A DNA stretch of 64,000 bases from Hymenoscyphus infarciens (Eukaryota > Ascomycota > Leotiomycetes > Helotiales > Helotiaceae): the NCBI GenBank assembly GCA_001414345.1, contig LLCB01000097.1, positions 1 to 64,000 of the forward strand, given 5' to 3'. The notes under the pieces were generated by a model. It was given only the letters and a program-made list of their open reading frames with translations, ran no database searches and was not told the origin of the DNA. The translations under genes were made by a program, and so were the position numbers. Positions 22,517 through 35,211 of the stretch are shown one piece after another. Each line of letters opens with the position of its first letter. Positions within the stretch are counted from its first letter, which is position 1.

Positions 22517-25500
22517 TCAATCCTTCAACCCAACACCAAACTCCTCATACAACTCCCCAATTCTCACACCTCGGTTCTCAGCAATCATCCCGATCAACCC
22601 CTGTCCCACATCTCGAATATCATTATACTGGTGAAGGAGATGAATATGTGTTTTGACCGTTTCGGCGGCTGGGTTCCTGTTTAGGGGACTATGTTAGCTT
22701 TCGTCTCCTTATCTAGTTCATGGCGTATATAAGAGAACGAGAGGGCAAAGGAAAGAGGGAAAAGGCAAGGGGACGTACTTCAATTCCTTCCTCACAGCTT
22801 CAAGCTTCTCTTTGACACGAGAGATCTCCAATTCGAGATTCGAGTTGCGAGATTGTATCGAGGCCTGCTTCGGCATTAGTAAGTGCGAATGAATTAGAGG
22901 GAAGGCAAAACAAACCACTTTCATAGCTCTCAACTCATCCATCAAGATATCGTCTTTATTCTTGACTGGTGATTGCTCCTCTTCCTCCGTAGCTTTCGTG
23001 GGACTTGCATCCTCGACTCTCGGCTTCTTCAGCGGTGGCGAAGATGGGATATTCGTTTTCGAGGGTGAAGAAAGTTCTTCAGCTGCAAGAGAGGTTCTCT
23101 TTTTGCTGGCTTTGCGCTTGGCCTTGGGAGAGGGAGGTGCGATAGGCGGGATATCGACCACTGTACTGGGTTGTTGAATGCTACTGCTTGAAGACGAGGA
23201 AGGTGGAGGGTCAGTGAGTCGCGAATCGGAACTTGCTGGTATGACGATTACCTTGCAAGTGGTGATATTTTCTTTTGGCTCTTGGTTGGGACGTGCTTTT
23301 ACTGACTCGGAGCTTTGAACTTGGAGTTTCGTGGTTCCTGGCTCGAAGATTCTGTCTCCCGTAGGTGGAATATTGGATTCTTCAGCTTGCAAAGATAGAG
23401 GCGGGAGAATGAGCTTTTCAGATTTGGGAGTACCTAACTCCTCTTCGGCATTTTTGGGATCCAAGGGAGCTGCTTTTTCTGGCAACAGAAGACTAGAAGG
23501 TTGTACTGAAGACTCATCGAGGCTTTCGGTGGACAATGTGTTAATTGTGGCTTCCGTCGCAAGGGCCGGCACTGGAGCCTTCTCGTCGACGATCTCGCCA
23601 GTTGACCTGGTTTTCCCAACAGCTTCATTGTTTTCCAAGCCTGGTTCTGGACTTTGGTTCATTGTTTCGCTAGGTTGTATTTTGGTTCCCACAGCAGGTT
23701 TAATGGCAATAGATCCAGCACACTGAGCCGTGAGTTCATTCGAGTCGTTGACTTGATCATTGTAACCATCGTTTTCCAGCTCCTTGATACTAGTCGTAAC
23801 ATCCACAGCGTTGTCCATGGCATCATTAGCGTCGTCCATTTCAACCTGCCCTGAAACTCCATCACCAGTTCCTTTAACTGCCAAGTTTTGCTCATCTGTG
23901 ATAGACTCTGCATCGTCAAGACTGATATCGCTGTCCGGTATCTCCATCCTCCTAGGTTTGTGCGAAACATCATCTTGTCCCACGTTTGTAGCTGGTAGAG
24001 TAGGCTCATCCTCAGGTAAGACGGCTTCCATGTATGCGCAAACTAGCTCTTCCGTTGACATAGCCGGGTCGCCGGTTTTATTGTCCGACATTTCAGCCTC
24101 AGCAGCCTTTTCTCCCAAATCAACTCCAGTTCCAGTTCCCATTCTCAGCTCTTCAATAACAGCAACTTCTTGGGGTAGAAGTGGGGCAATGGGAGAAGCG
24201 ATACCAATCTCTAACAATTCCTGCTCTACCGTACTAGTTTCAAATATCTTGTCTTCTGATTTAGCTCCGTGATTTGGTAGAGCAACGTTCTCCTCCGACA
24301 ATAGTGTGGCAACAGGGGGAATAATCTCACTGTTCTGCATCTCTTGCCCTGGAGCCGGCCCGGGTTCGTCTTCGTTTGGTGTGGCTTCTAGGTCCGTGGG
24401 AGAGAATGATCGTCGAGGCGGAAGCATCATAGCTGGTAAATCAATTTCACGACTTGACGACTCCATATCAGTCGTTCCTAGAGTTTGGTTTATTGATCCA
24501 GCTTCCAAATCCTGAGAAATGACGTCGTGTTCTAGTGGGTCTATAACATCGGGACCAAGTTTCTCACTGATTGATGTTTCGATCCCTGCGTGGTCTGCAT
24601 TCGTGATAGACGTTTCATCCTCTTTGTTATCAGACGAAACCTTAGGATGAACATCTTCGTCATTCAAAGACATGACAATCGGCAGCTCCATAGTAATAGA
24701 CGGGTCGATAAATCCGAAATCCTCTTCTTCTGAATTTTCGATTGTTGTAGCTTCGGTTGCTTCGCTATGTAGTTCTTCTTTCGAAGTTTCGTTTTCGACA
24801 ATTGGCGTATGCTCTAGTTCCAGTTTGGGGGCAGATATCCCAACCCCAGTTGAATTGATTTCTTCCTCGGAAGTATGATTATTTAAATCATTTTCCGGGT
24901 GCTCACCTGGGGATATGACCAACGTTTGGCACACGATCTCCGATAGTCCATCTTTCGAAGAATCAACAACATCTGTGACTTCCAAAATCTCCTTCGCCGT
25001 CTCTGGTGCTTGCTCACTTGAGTCGAAAATAGGCTGGAACGCGGGGTCACTCTCTCCTAGAATTTCAGACTCGGTCTCTTTCGTATGAGTATTCTGAATC
25101 GCGAGTTCTTGTCTATCCCCCAGAAGTTCAGACTCGATATCTTTCGTATCAGTAGTTTGTATCGCGGATTGCTGACTCTCCTCCAAAACCCCAGACTCTC
25201 CTTCTTTCGCATCGGTATTCTGTATGGCGGCGGGCGCTTGACTTTCCTGCAGAATTTCAGATGCACCCTCATGCGTCTCAGTAGTCAGGAGCATGCCCTC
25301 AACCAGATTCCCTCTCTCCTCGTCCAAATAACCAGCCACTCCATCCGTAGAAGCAGCAACCAGTTCCACAAAAGGCGTGTCAGCAACGGTCTCTTCCTCT
25401 CCAGATTCCCCATTCATTCTCGGAGTCTCAGGTCCAGGACCGTCCAAGTACTCCTCTTCTTCCTCCCCTTCAATGCCCTCACTATCAGGAATCTCAATGC

Positions 25501-26065
25501 TCGACCTCTCAGCACTGGAACCCCCTCGAAGGCCAGATTGCAGACTGAGCGGCAATTCCTCTCCGTGACTGTCTTGATTCCCTTCTCTCTCCACTTCGTC
25601 ATCATTCTCCTCCCCAAAGCCAGGTGCCTTCTCCATATCAGCGCGTTGCTCCCAGTGACTATGAAAACCAGGCAACGTGGATAATGGCGGACTCGAAGAG
25701 GGGATTCCCGAGAGCACAAGACCACGTTCCTCTTCCCTTCTAAATTCGTTTGAAGGAGCACCCTCTGGAGTACCGGCAAAACTCACACCCAAAAACACAT
25801 CACGATAAACACCTGGTGTATTTTCAACCGTTGTCCCACTGAGATAACTCAATTGCTTAGGCGTAGTCGACAACCCAACTTGATCTCCATGCCCGGGTCC
25901 AACTTCTGGTGCTGTAAGAAGAGCCTGCTCTTGAGTCTTCCCTTCATGATCCTGGGTCGACTTGGATCCCAATCGTTGCGTTTCTGGCATGGTTGACAGT
26001 TGTTCCGTGACCTGGGTGACCTCCAGCTGGCTGGGGAGATCTGATGACGCGTTTGGAGGATCCAT
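22517..26065 (-). CDS. SWI5: Large acidic protein with C-terminal Swi5/Sae3 recombination-mediator domain
   Basis: Exons on the minus strand are 26065-22916, 22864-22779 and 22676-22517, giving 1,131 residues. Intron 22865-22915 (51 nt, in frame, TACTAATG branch) and intron 22677-22778 (102 nt, GTACGT to AACAG, GCTAAC branch) were placed by eye. The last ~85 residues form a Swi5 domain: a coiled coil (SNLELEISRVKEKLEAVRKE), then AAETVKTHIHLLHQYNDIRD, VGQGLIGMIAENRGVRIGEL and YEEFGVGLKD. Swi5 with Sfr1 loads and stabilises Rad51/Dmc1 filaments. The preceding ~1,040 residues are disordered and acidic, with a ~22-residue tandem repeat at residues 262-345 and a basic nuclear-localisation stretch (KAKRKASKKR, LKKPR) near residue 980. 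Classical Swi5 proteins are under 100 residues in yeasts. An upstream ORF at 26311-26075 is not in an obvious exon chain. Confidence 0.85.
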
Positions 26066-26682
26066 GTTTGCTTTTCAAGGCATGAGTTGGCTGTATTTCG
26101 AAGAAAGGTAGTTCATCGAAGATATTTTGGGTGTTGGGTGTTCCTGTTTCGTGGAGAAGAGGGTGTCGACGGGAGTTTGGGAGTAGGCTTGAGAGGGAAC
26201 GTGACCTTGGCGCGCTGTCACGGGACTACCACCGATTTCCGATTCTAGGTTTGTGTTTTCGTGCACAAATCTGGGAGCATCAAGAAGTTCAGGCTTTGAA
26301 GTTATAGGCATGATTTGTTTTGAACTTAGAGAATTACGAGGTTTATAGCTCAGCGAGCTGGAAATGTATCAAATATCTTTTGCTATGACTTGGATTAATA
26401 GTCACAAAAGCACAGTCACAATAATAATCACCAGATCTCTGGTAACAACCGTTGAGGGGGAACGGAATATCTGATTATACCTAGCCATTATAACCAGCAA
26501 CCAGAATCTCGGAGAGAGGGTGACGATATATCTCTGATTGGCCCATCCATGCGGAGCCAGAAACGCCTCGAGTTGGAAAAAACAATCCATCTGCCAAGAA
26601 AAATGGCCATTTCCCTTTCTCTCGTCTCCTCAATATATCCCATCCCCGAAGCAGAAAGAGTATAATAATCCCGCCCACTCGC
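26066..26682. other. Spacer between the Swi5-domain gene and TIF6
   Basis: This contains the 5' region of the Swi5-domain gene and the 3' end of TIF6. A 78-codon minus-strand ORF at 26311-26075 (starting MPITSKPELLDAPRFVHENT) could be an upstream ORF in the Swi5-domain leader; I see no splice pair joining it in frame. Confidence 0.45.
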
Positions 26683-27798
26683 TCAATAAAACGACTCGAC
26701 CATAGTATCCTTCAAGCTCGAATTTATCGCTCCAGGACCTTGACCCTCCCCAAGTCTGAATACACTCTCCACAACACTCAGTTCCGTCGCCGTAGTATCT
26801 AATCCCGTAACCGCAAGCCAATCGTTAACCACCATCCCAGCACCAACAACACTGCTACCTCTGTTTACCGATCCGGCCACGAGAGGTACTTGCAGTAAAC
26901 TGGAAAGCTCGTCTTGGTCTTGAATGCTGGTTTTTGGGTGGACGATACCGCCTTGGTTGGAGAGAGCCATATAGGAACCGACGAGAACGTTGTCAGCGAT
27001 GGTTTGACGGAAGACTTCGACTCCTAGGACATCGGCGATTATTTCTTCAGTTTCGCGTTCGAGATCTGGGTGGACGAGGGCGACGTGGTCGTTGGAGACA
27101 ATGACATTGCCTAATGCTGAGAGTCTCTCTTCTATCCTCTGATATGCTGTTAGCATATTCCCTAGGCCATGTTTGAGTAGCTCCCCCGACATACCTGTAT
27201 CTTGACTTCGTCCGGTAAACTATTTCGCAGATGTTGTAACTCTTGATCTGTTGTGCTCGTAGGAACTAGTAGACCCTTTCGGTTTCTGCGAAACCAATAT
27301 CAGCACCTGTGTTCCTCTAGCTCTCTGTTTCCTCGAGGAAATACAACATACCCAGCAGTCATCCGTCCAATAATCCTCGTTCCAGCAATCGTCGCATGGA
27401 TAATTGGAATAACATCTTGCAACTCAGACTCAAAAACACTATACGCAACCTAATCAGCATCCCATCGCATATCCAAAGCCCAGTATATATCCGTCTCGAT
27501 CGCGTGCGTGGGGAAAGGCGAACCTGTAGAAATTCTCGCTGGCGCCAACAGCAACCAAAGCATAAGAATTCGTCAACGTCGAAAAGACACCAACCCTAAA
27601 GTACTACGCATTAGCAAAGTCCCTCTTCCCAAATATGCAATCCCCAGACTCCTCCGACCCAAGCCAGCTCGCGCATCCTCAAAATGCCATCCGGAGGAGG
27701 GGCACGAAAATCGCAACGAAGAAAAAAGAGGGGCAAATCGCAATGCCAAATCCTCCCACTTACTCATTGCTATTCTCAAACTGTGCCCGAACCGCCAT
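26683..27798 (-). CDS. TIF6: Eukaryotic translation initiation factor 6 (60S anti-association factor)
   Basis: Five exons on the minus strand: 27798-27764, 27595-27524, 27438-27352, 27285-27195 and 27138-26683, total 246 residues, the family's usual length. The product begins [19 protein letters not shown] and continues with [37 protein letters not shown], the [13 protein letters not shown] segment and [19 protein letters not shown] propeller repeats, ending [12 protein letters not shown]. eIF6 forms a five-bladed propeller that binds uL14 on pre-60S and mature 60S subunits, prevents premature joining with 40S, and is removed by Efl1 and Sdo1. It is needed for nucleolar 60S biogenesis. Introns of 42-168 nt all have GT-AG ends. 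Nothing is missing. Confidence 0.95.
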
Positions 27799-28783
27799 AT
27801 TGTAGGCAATTTCCCTCGGGTGTAGTTGTTTCCCCTCTATGTATTAAATCCTTTGCCAAGTGCAAAGGAGAGGTAGGAAGTGTAGATTAGTGTGCGGTGG
27901 TGGAAAATGTAGATGGATGTTCTTGCTCCTCTACCTTTCTTATGTGGAAATGGCCAGAGGATTTCAGTGGTTCCAGTAAGCCGGCGCTAAGCAGGGATCT
28001 TTGCTCGGCGGGATGAGGTGCGGCGAACTTGCGCAACCTTAGACAGAAGATGGCTCATAATGACTCAATTCCCCAGAGGAACATACTTGGACCCCGGATG
28101 AGTCGAGGAGTGACTCTTTTTAATGCACAACAATTTTACGAGGACCCTTTTACAGAGGCCGTGTTGCGGTTGGAACTGAGGTTCCATTGACTCGATACAG
28201 GCCGAGAAGTGGTCGATGGCTGTGTAGAAGTACTTGAGCTGCGATGCTACTTTCAGGGGGAGTGGAAATTCTTCCAGTGAGATTGATATGGTTGCTGGTA
28301 CAAGGTCAGACATTTCAGCCATGTCATCAAGGGCAATTATAAAAAAAGCAATGAACTCTATACTTTCCGCTCCCACCACCTATACAACAAGAATACAAAA
28401 GCAAGTATCTACTGTCTATCCTCAGACGTATCCTTTTCCAATCCTCCATCCATCCCTATTATACTGAAAGGAAATCTCAATAAACAACGCCTGATGATGC
28501 CGTGGCATCAGGATGCTTTGCGCTAATATGCAACGCCAACAGCTATGTACTAAAGACACTCCACTCCCTCTTTCCATGTTTGGTAACACTGCAGTTACCA
28601 GTAACCCGCTAAAGCATGTTAAGCACCAACTGCTTTTCTCTTCTTTTCCCATGCGCTCGCTAACCCACGAGCCGTTCGAGCATGTGTGTGAGGAAAATAT
28701 ATCATGTCAATTTCGTACATGTGTAATGTACTGATAATGTTGTACTATAGAAGAAATTCAAACGACTTTGATGTCAATTTGGA
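27799..28783. other. Intergenic: TIF6 promoter and downstream region of the coiled-coil gene
   Basis: The TIF6 promoter is expected just above 27798. A 104-codon minus-strand ORF (28379-28065) has even hydrophobicity but no family or splice context I recognise, so I do not call it a gene. Confidence 0.5.
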
Positions 28784-31700
28784 TTACTTTGGTCCTTGGT
28801 TGGATTTGTTCCACGACGGACCAAACCATTGTCCGGGAGCTGCCATGCTTGGAGGAGGGGGTAGATTGCTTCTGTTTTGAGGAGGTGCAGGTCTCAACTC
28901 TCGAAATCCGGGCCCAACTGGTGGTCCACCTGGTATTGGCGACTGTGTCATATGCCCGTTCATCATATCATCATGTCTTTGGGGCCCATTTACGGGATTG
29001 AATCCTGAAGGGAACCCGTTGAGTCGTTGGGGCGCATTCATGCCACTCATGTCGTTCATGCCGTTCATACCATGATTGATGCCATTAAGTAGCTGAACTC
29101 CATTCATGATATTGAGTCCTGGCGGTCGGTTCATGATGCTAGGTCCTTGAGGACCAGCAGCCCCGTGGAATATCTGAGGGTTTTGCGGTAATGGCGGTGC
29201 ACGAGGTGATGTATATGGAGAGTGTGAAGGTCCTGGGCCTGAATATGGCACAAATGTACTGTGTGCTGGTGGTGGTCGATGCTGAGGTGGCTGTTGAGGA
29301 AGATGCTGAGATGGATGTTGAGATGGATTCGGAGCTGCTGCCCAAGGATTTTGTTGCGGTCGGTATTCTCTGAAGGTTGGCATGTTTCCACGTATTTCTG
29401 CAGCATCCGCGAGAGCAACGAGACCCGCGAGTCCTGAAGTCTGATTGACGACAGGAGGAGCAGGCTGGGGTTTCGGAGCAACCGGTTGGTATGGTGTTTG
29501 GTATCCTGTATCTCGAACTGGATCGTAGCCCTGAGACCGTTGCGGAGCGGGAGCAGGAGGAGGAGCAGGCGCATGCATACTTGCAACAGGCGATAAGTGA
29601 TGAATTGGACCTGGCGCCCTTGGAGAAAATTGTTGAGGAAGAGGTTTCGGAGCGGGAGAGTCAGAGACTTTGACCTTTAGCGAATCAACTCTTTCAGATT
29701 CCGCTTCGTTGACAGCTGAAAGAAGTTCCTCGTCAATAGTCTTCTCCGGTTCCTCTTCGACTACCTGCTCTGGCGTTGTTGGCCTTGGCGGATCAAGAAC
29801 TGACAAGTCACTCAGCATCGAGTTCATCTTCACTTTAGCTTCTATTTCCTCCCATTCAGCCGTGGTTCGAAGGATCCATTCACTTCTTGATGTCAAGAAA
29901 GCCACCTTGTCTTCATCCAGAAGTTTGCGATTTCTTCTCGTCTCTTCGATGACGACAACAGGGCTCGTAGGGGCGAGAGGCTTTGACCAATCGGTTGGTG
30001 GACGAAAGGGAGGATCAACACATTCAAAATAAGTAGGGTTCTCCGAGGTGGGAAGAGGCAGTCCATAGATAGGGTGGACTTTGAAAACCCGAACCATCTC
30101 TTCATCCAAGTCCTCCTTTTTGTTGCGAGCTGAGTTGTATCCTCTAGCAACTTGATCAAAATGAACCCTTTTTGGATTTGGATCAGGGTCCATCCCAAGA
30201 TATTGCTGCTCATTCCGGTTGTTCTTTCTGACGTGATGTTTTCGGATACCTATTTCATCTTGGTCAAAGGTAACTGGGGCATCACCCACAATCCGATTTT
30301 GTGGGGCTTCTCCATTACGAGGTGTTGGTTTCTTTGGGACTTTGACGCCATACTGATCTGTTGATTGCTCTTCGCCTTGTGCTTCAGTATTATCAGTCTC
30401 GGTGTCCTCCCCAGAGACTTCAGCAGGCGTCGCTGCTGCGGATGGAAAGTCAGGAAGAAGTGCCGGTAGTTCAGGTATATCCGGTGTATCAGTGACCGCG
30501 GCTTGAGGCTGATATAAAGCACTGCCCTTGCTGTTCTTTATCCGTCTACTCTTGTCGCCGCTAGCTTTTTGCATTTTGCGCTGCCAGGCATTTTTTTGCT
30601 CCAGCGTCATGAACTCCCAAAAATCCGCGGGATGTTGCTCAGGCACATCTTCGTCTTGGAACCTGTCATCTGCCAAGGTCTATACAGGGATTAGTAAACT
30701 GATTATGATTATATGATTAATGTAAAGTTGTTCTTACCCAGTTATAAGGAGTCGCTATCGAGTGAACTGTGGTTGGAGGTGGAGGAAGCCTCTTGATCAC
30801 CTTGTCATCGACCTAACACACATCAGTATCAACAACAGTTGAGCAATACGGAACACTAACAGGGCGATAGAATGGTGTATTTTCCAGTCTTTGGTGTGAA
30901 AACCACTGTCTGCAAACATGAATAGCTTTTTGCTTGACCTTGGCTTCAGAAATCTCTGCAACCTCTTCGATTCGAGCCTAGATATGTGTTAGTTATTTTG
31001 CAAACCATGAAAAGTAACAAGCACTCTTACCATGAATTGCGTTGCAACATACTCCTGGTTCTGCGCCAATTGGCGCTGCAGATAGGCTTGTCTCAGCCGA
31101 AAATCCGAATTCAATTTGTCAATTCGTTTTTGATATGCATCATCCAATGCTTGAGTGGTCTCGGTATACTCTGGGAGAGTCTCATGATAATGAAAGTCTG
31201 CTTTAATGGCTTCGAGTGATTTTTCAGCAAGAACAAGTAGAGCAGTTTTTTGGAATGATGCCACTTGCTTGTATTGATGTTTCAGCGCTGCGCGACGATG
31301 GTAGAGTGCTTGGATTCGGGCATTGTCAGACTTTTTTACTCGATGGCCACCACGACCTCTCAGCGCTTTTGGAGCAACTGGAGATTCGGCGACTGGAGTG
31401 CCTCGAGAACCAAGTCCAGAACCTCCTCGCCAACCTCTACCTCGTCCACGACCTCCACGACCTCGGCCGCGACCCCTGCCAAAGGCACCTCTGCCACTGG
31501 AAGCGTCATTAATGTGATCTTGATTCTGTTCATCTGATGAAGAATCAGTGGGACTATCGACTTTGACGTCTGGGACATCGAAATCATTCATGTCTGGTAA
31601 TTCTGGTTCAGGAGTTTTTGGTGGTGTTCCAGAGGATGTCTTTTTGGATTTCTTGGCGGGCGGGTCAGGAAATTCAGCCTCCTCATTATCAAGACTTTGA

Positions 31701-31867
31701 GAGGAGCTCGTCGACGTCTTTTTATCAGACGGAGAACTACCGGGCGAACTCATGTCGGAAACTTTGCGCTTTGATCTAGTGCCGTATATGATGTGATTTG
31801 AATCGCTTTTGTCCTGGTGGGCAGAAGCTGAAGATGTCTCGTGCCGATTGCGTCGTACTGGGGCCAT
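28784..31867 (-). CDS. Conserved nuclear protein with Sds3-like coiled coil and proline-rich C-terminus
   Basis: Four exons on the minus strand: 31867-31031, 30977-30861, 30812-30738 and 30679-28784, all joined in phase 0, giving 974 residues. The N-terminus is basic and disordered (MAPVRRNRHETSS, TRSKRKVSD) with an RG-rich patch near residue 145 (GRGRGRGRGGRGRGR). Residues ~190-300 form a long charged coiled coil (RRAALKHQYKQVASF, LPEYTETTQALDDAYQKRID, FRLRQAYLQRQLAQNQEYVA) that looks like the Sds3/BRMS1 coil of Rpd3L histone-deacetylase subunits; that link is from pattern only. A FWEFMTLEQKNAWQRKM motif follows at about residue 360. The last 250 residues are rich in P, Q, M and N, with an NGMN-type repeat. 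I infer a chromatin or transcription cofactor. The start at MAPVRR is preferred over an in-frame upstream ATG at 32056. Confidence 0.75.
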
Positions 31868-33623
31868 GGTAGTGCAAACACACTCACTCCTTGATTTTGA
31901 CGCTATTGGAGATGAGGGAGAACTTTCACGAGAAGTATGGAGCTCTGTTAGAACGAAGCAGCACAATCTGAGTTGATTGAAGATGTTGTTGTGGTCTTTT
32001 TCGGAGGTTGGATGATGTAGGTGTAGGTGTTTGAAAACCGTGTTATACGACGGCAAAGAACAAATCTCCTACGAGATGGGGTGCGATGGGAAAGATGTTG
32101 AATGAGAACAATGCTCGAAAAGATATCAAGCTTGACTGTATCATGCGAGTATTGTCACCATTGTCTAAGGCAAGGGCGATTGCGATTGAGGTCGACGATT
32201 GAAAAGTCAGGTCAACAATAGTAAGAATCGATTGCAGCCAGCCCAGATTCTCGAGGTATTCGCTTAGACCACCTTGTGGCGCAAGGAAGTTGATTGGCTG
32301 AGGTGACCGACTGTCCCGAATCGTAAAGAGGTACAACAGTACTTATTTCTTCGTGCGCGATGCGATTCGTTGGGAATGAGGAACGGAGGAGGGCGTGTAA
32401 ATCTCTTACAGACCAGGTTTGTATCCAACTCAGAGGTGAATGGGTAATGCAACCCAGAGATGACTGCGCCGACTTTGCGCGACTGATGATTGGTTGAACT
32501 CACATTAATTTCAATTTTAATGCGTGATTCACTCTCTGATGGATCGTCGGAATTTAGTACTTGAGATACCGTCGCAAAACCTCGATAAAACCACAACCAT
32601 AACCAAAAACTCTAGATACTTCGAGGTAGTGATATTTTAATAGCGAGTAGGCTTCTTTAAATTTTCTGTATATATTTGCGATTTTTCTTAAGAGCTAGAG
32701 AGGTCTTATAGTCGTAGGCACTAGTTGGTACAGAAATCCGACGATCCATCTCCTTCTCGCACGAACTACTTTATGAAAATACTTCCTACTAAACAACTAT
32801 CTACTTTGCAATCTAGGAAGAAAAAGCTTTGTTCTTAATCCCTTCTCTTGCTGGCTGTGCGTATAGCTGATACCCCAACCCCAGCCACCTATTTAAAGTA
32901 GTGGAAAACTCTTCAATCAAACCTCGGCGATCGCATGTATAAAAGCAAATACTGAAATCTTAAATCTATCCACTGACCCAAACTTCTGGCATCTTTGTTT
33001 ACAGAGTTGCCCGTGTATTTCCGAACCAAAGCGGCATTAAAGAACTTCCATCGCCGTAGTTAATATTCTCAAGTGTTAGAGCTTTTTTTAAGACAATTAC
33101 CATAGAACAACAGATGGGTAAGAGAGATACGAAACTACTGGCGCATTTTCTCAATCAAAAAGTAAGCTCAAGTTTGTAATTGTTGCTTAGAAGGTCCTAG
33201 AAGCTCTCTTCAACACACTCTCATTTTCTTATGTATCACTCCAAAATGCGCAAAGATACAGTAAGAAGACAGATTAAATAAAATAATCACGATCAAATAA
33301 GAAACAAGGGCGAAATGTCATGTTTATTTGTGTATCAGACAACGCGATGACAAGATATCCAGGCTGAGATGTCTTATTTAACAGCCGGTATCCACATCCT
33401 GTCCACACACCATCCATCCATCCTTTCCCTTATGGGAATAAGTAACTGCATGAGATCCGATCCACCATGTGAATTGGGTAGTTAAACACGGAGAACACCT
33501 TGCATATAGTCATCTTCCACATTAACGCATGGATAACTGCACCATGCCAAACCTGTGGGATCCTTCGTCGCTACGTGGGAATCATTGACGAGTGAGAAGA
33601 GAAAAGCTAGATTCGGGAGGAAA
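31868..33623. other. Intergenic region between the coiled-coil gene and RAD23
   Basis: No supported gene in 1.75 kb. The part next to 31868 is presumably the promoter and leader of the minus-strand coiled-coil gene. From 32600 to 33400 the sequence is moderately AT-rich without recognisable repeats. Confidence 0.5.
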
Positions 33624-35211
33624 TCATTCCTCATCATCTGGTTGGTCAAAGAGAAAGTTGGCGGCGAGTTCCTCGTTCTTGTCGCATGCGAAATATGCTT
33701 GAATGGCCTGATCACGAGGGAAACCGAGGAGAATCAACTGGAAATCAATTAGCAAAAGTACGTAAACAGAGAGAGAAGGGCACATACACGTTCAATAGCT
33801 GCTCGCTCTTCCTCGGTAACACTGATGGCCTGGGCTCCGGGAGGAAGGGGTGCATCGTTATCACCACCTTCACTCAAAAGTTGAAGGAACTCCTCCTGGT
33901 GGAGACTAATCAACTGAGCGAGTTGAGGATTCCCGGCACTGACCTGTTGAAGAATTGGCTCGAGCATTTGAGGGTTTTGCTGGACAAGTTGTCGTAGTTG
34001 TTGGAATTGAGCATTGTTTCTTAAAAAGTCGAGATTTCCCAATCCTCCAGCGGCGGCTTGAGCAGCGGCGGCATCTGCACCAAAAATGTTACCAGCAGCA
34101 GCTCCGGCGCCCGCAGCACCACCACGTCCACCAGCTTGGGCAGCCGCCTCGAAGAGATTGACTGGTTCCTCGCCTCCTTGAGCTGGGATTGGAGCAGCCT
34201 CGGCTTGTGCGCCTGGTGCGGGAGCGGCAGGTCGTTGTTCTGGTTGGGCACTCTCGGGGATTCCCTATTTATTTATCAGCACTTGATGTATGAAAGGGGA
34301 GAGGGCAAAGTTACAGTCAAAAGGTACTCAATAGCACGCTCGGAGTTGTAGAAGGCTGCGCGCATGGCCAAATCGATCTGCGATCGCTCAAAACCCATGC
34401 TCTCCATCTCTGCGATCTGAGCAGCTCTCTCAGCACCCATTGCTAAACCTCCACTGGAAGCGCCTCCGGCTGGAGTGGCCTGACTTGGAGCATTTGCGCC
34501 AGAGCCAGCAGGTGAAGGTGTCGCGGGAATAGCGCTGCCTGCGGACAAGTTTGGCTGGGCAATGGGAGCGGCTGGAGGGGCGGGAGTTGAAGCAACAGCA
34601 GGAGCAGGTGTGGATGGGGCTTTTGCTGGCGTGGAGGCAGAACTAGATGCAGGGACAGCTTTTGGCTGTAAAATGTTAGCTTTCTTGAGCACCCAGCTAC
34701 CACATGGGATATACCTTTTGTATCATGCAGACGATAAAACCCTTCTCCTCAATCTTGTAGGACTCAACGGTGTTGGCATCTTGGAGAATCTTGCCTGCAA
34801 TTTATCAGCATCACTTTGCGCCTAGCGCAAGGGCAGTGTGGCAGACGTACCGGAGTAGATCAACTTCTGCAAAGAGGCCTCCCATCCTTTCTCCTTTGAG
34901 ATCTTTTCCTTCACCTCAGAGATCTAGTATTTCCAGTATTAGCAGGGCTTGGTGACAAGGGCACTCGCTTCCATATTTCGGTTTTTGTTGTTCAGGGACC
35001 ATATAATCTGGGAGGCAGGCGACAGGGAGGGCGCAGATATGGCGAACTTACAAGCTCCGATGGCTCAGCCTCAATGACAAACTTGTTCTGCTTGAGGTCC
35101 TGTATACGACAATAGAGGTTAGCAGAGAAGAAGAAAGGCGGGGAGGGGGAGGGGCAAAAAGTCAAGCCAAAGCTGGTCTGGGAGGCAACCCACCTTGAAA
35201 GTCAACTTCAT
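33624..35211 (-). CDS. RAD23: UV excision repair / ubiquitin receptor Rad23
   Basis: Seven exons on the minus strand: 35211-35194, 35099-35052, 34923-34851, 34794-34715, 34665-34315, 34264-33788 and 33737-33624, total 386 residues, normal for the family. Domains in order are an N-terminal ubiquitin-like domain ([54 protein letters not shown]), a PAT-rich linker, UBA1 ([20 protein letters not shown]), an XPC/Rad4-binding STI1-type domain ([20 protein letters not shown]) and a C-terminal UBA2 ([20 protein letters not shown], ending FDQPDDEE). Rad23 pairs with Rad4 in damage recognition and ferries ubiquitinated proteins to the proteasome. The 18-nt first exon is supported by an exact match to the family start and a phase-0 junction. 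UBA2 has LILLGF where LCGLGF is more usual. Confidence 0.95.

Noticed and set aside
25085..25684. 199-codon plus-strand ORF
   Set aside because: It is an antisense shadow of the Swi5-domain gene, whose frame is supported by its C-terminal domain.
28065..28379. 104-codon minus-strand ORF in the TIF6 upstream region
   Set aside because: No family, no splice partner, and it occupies the likely TIF6 promoter.
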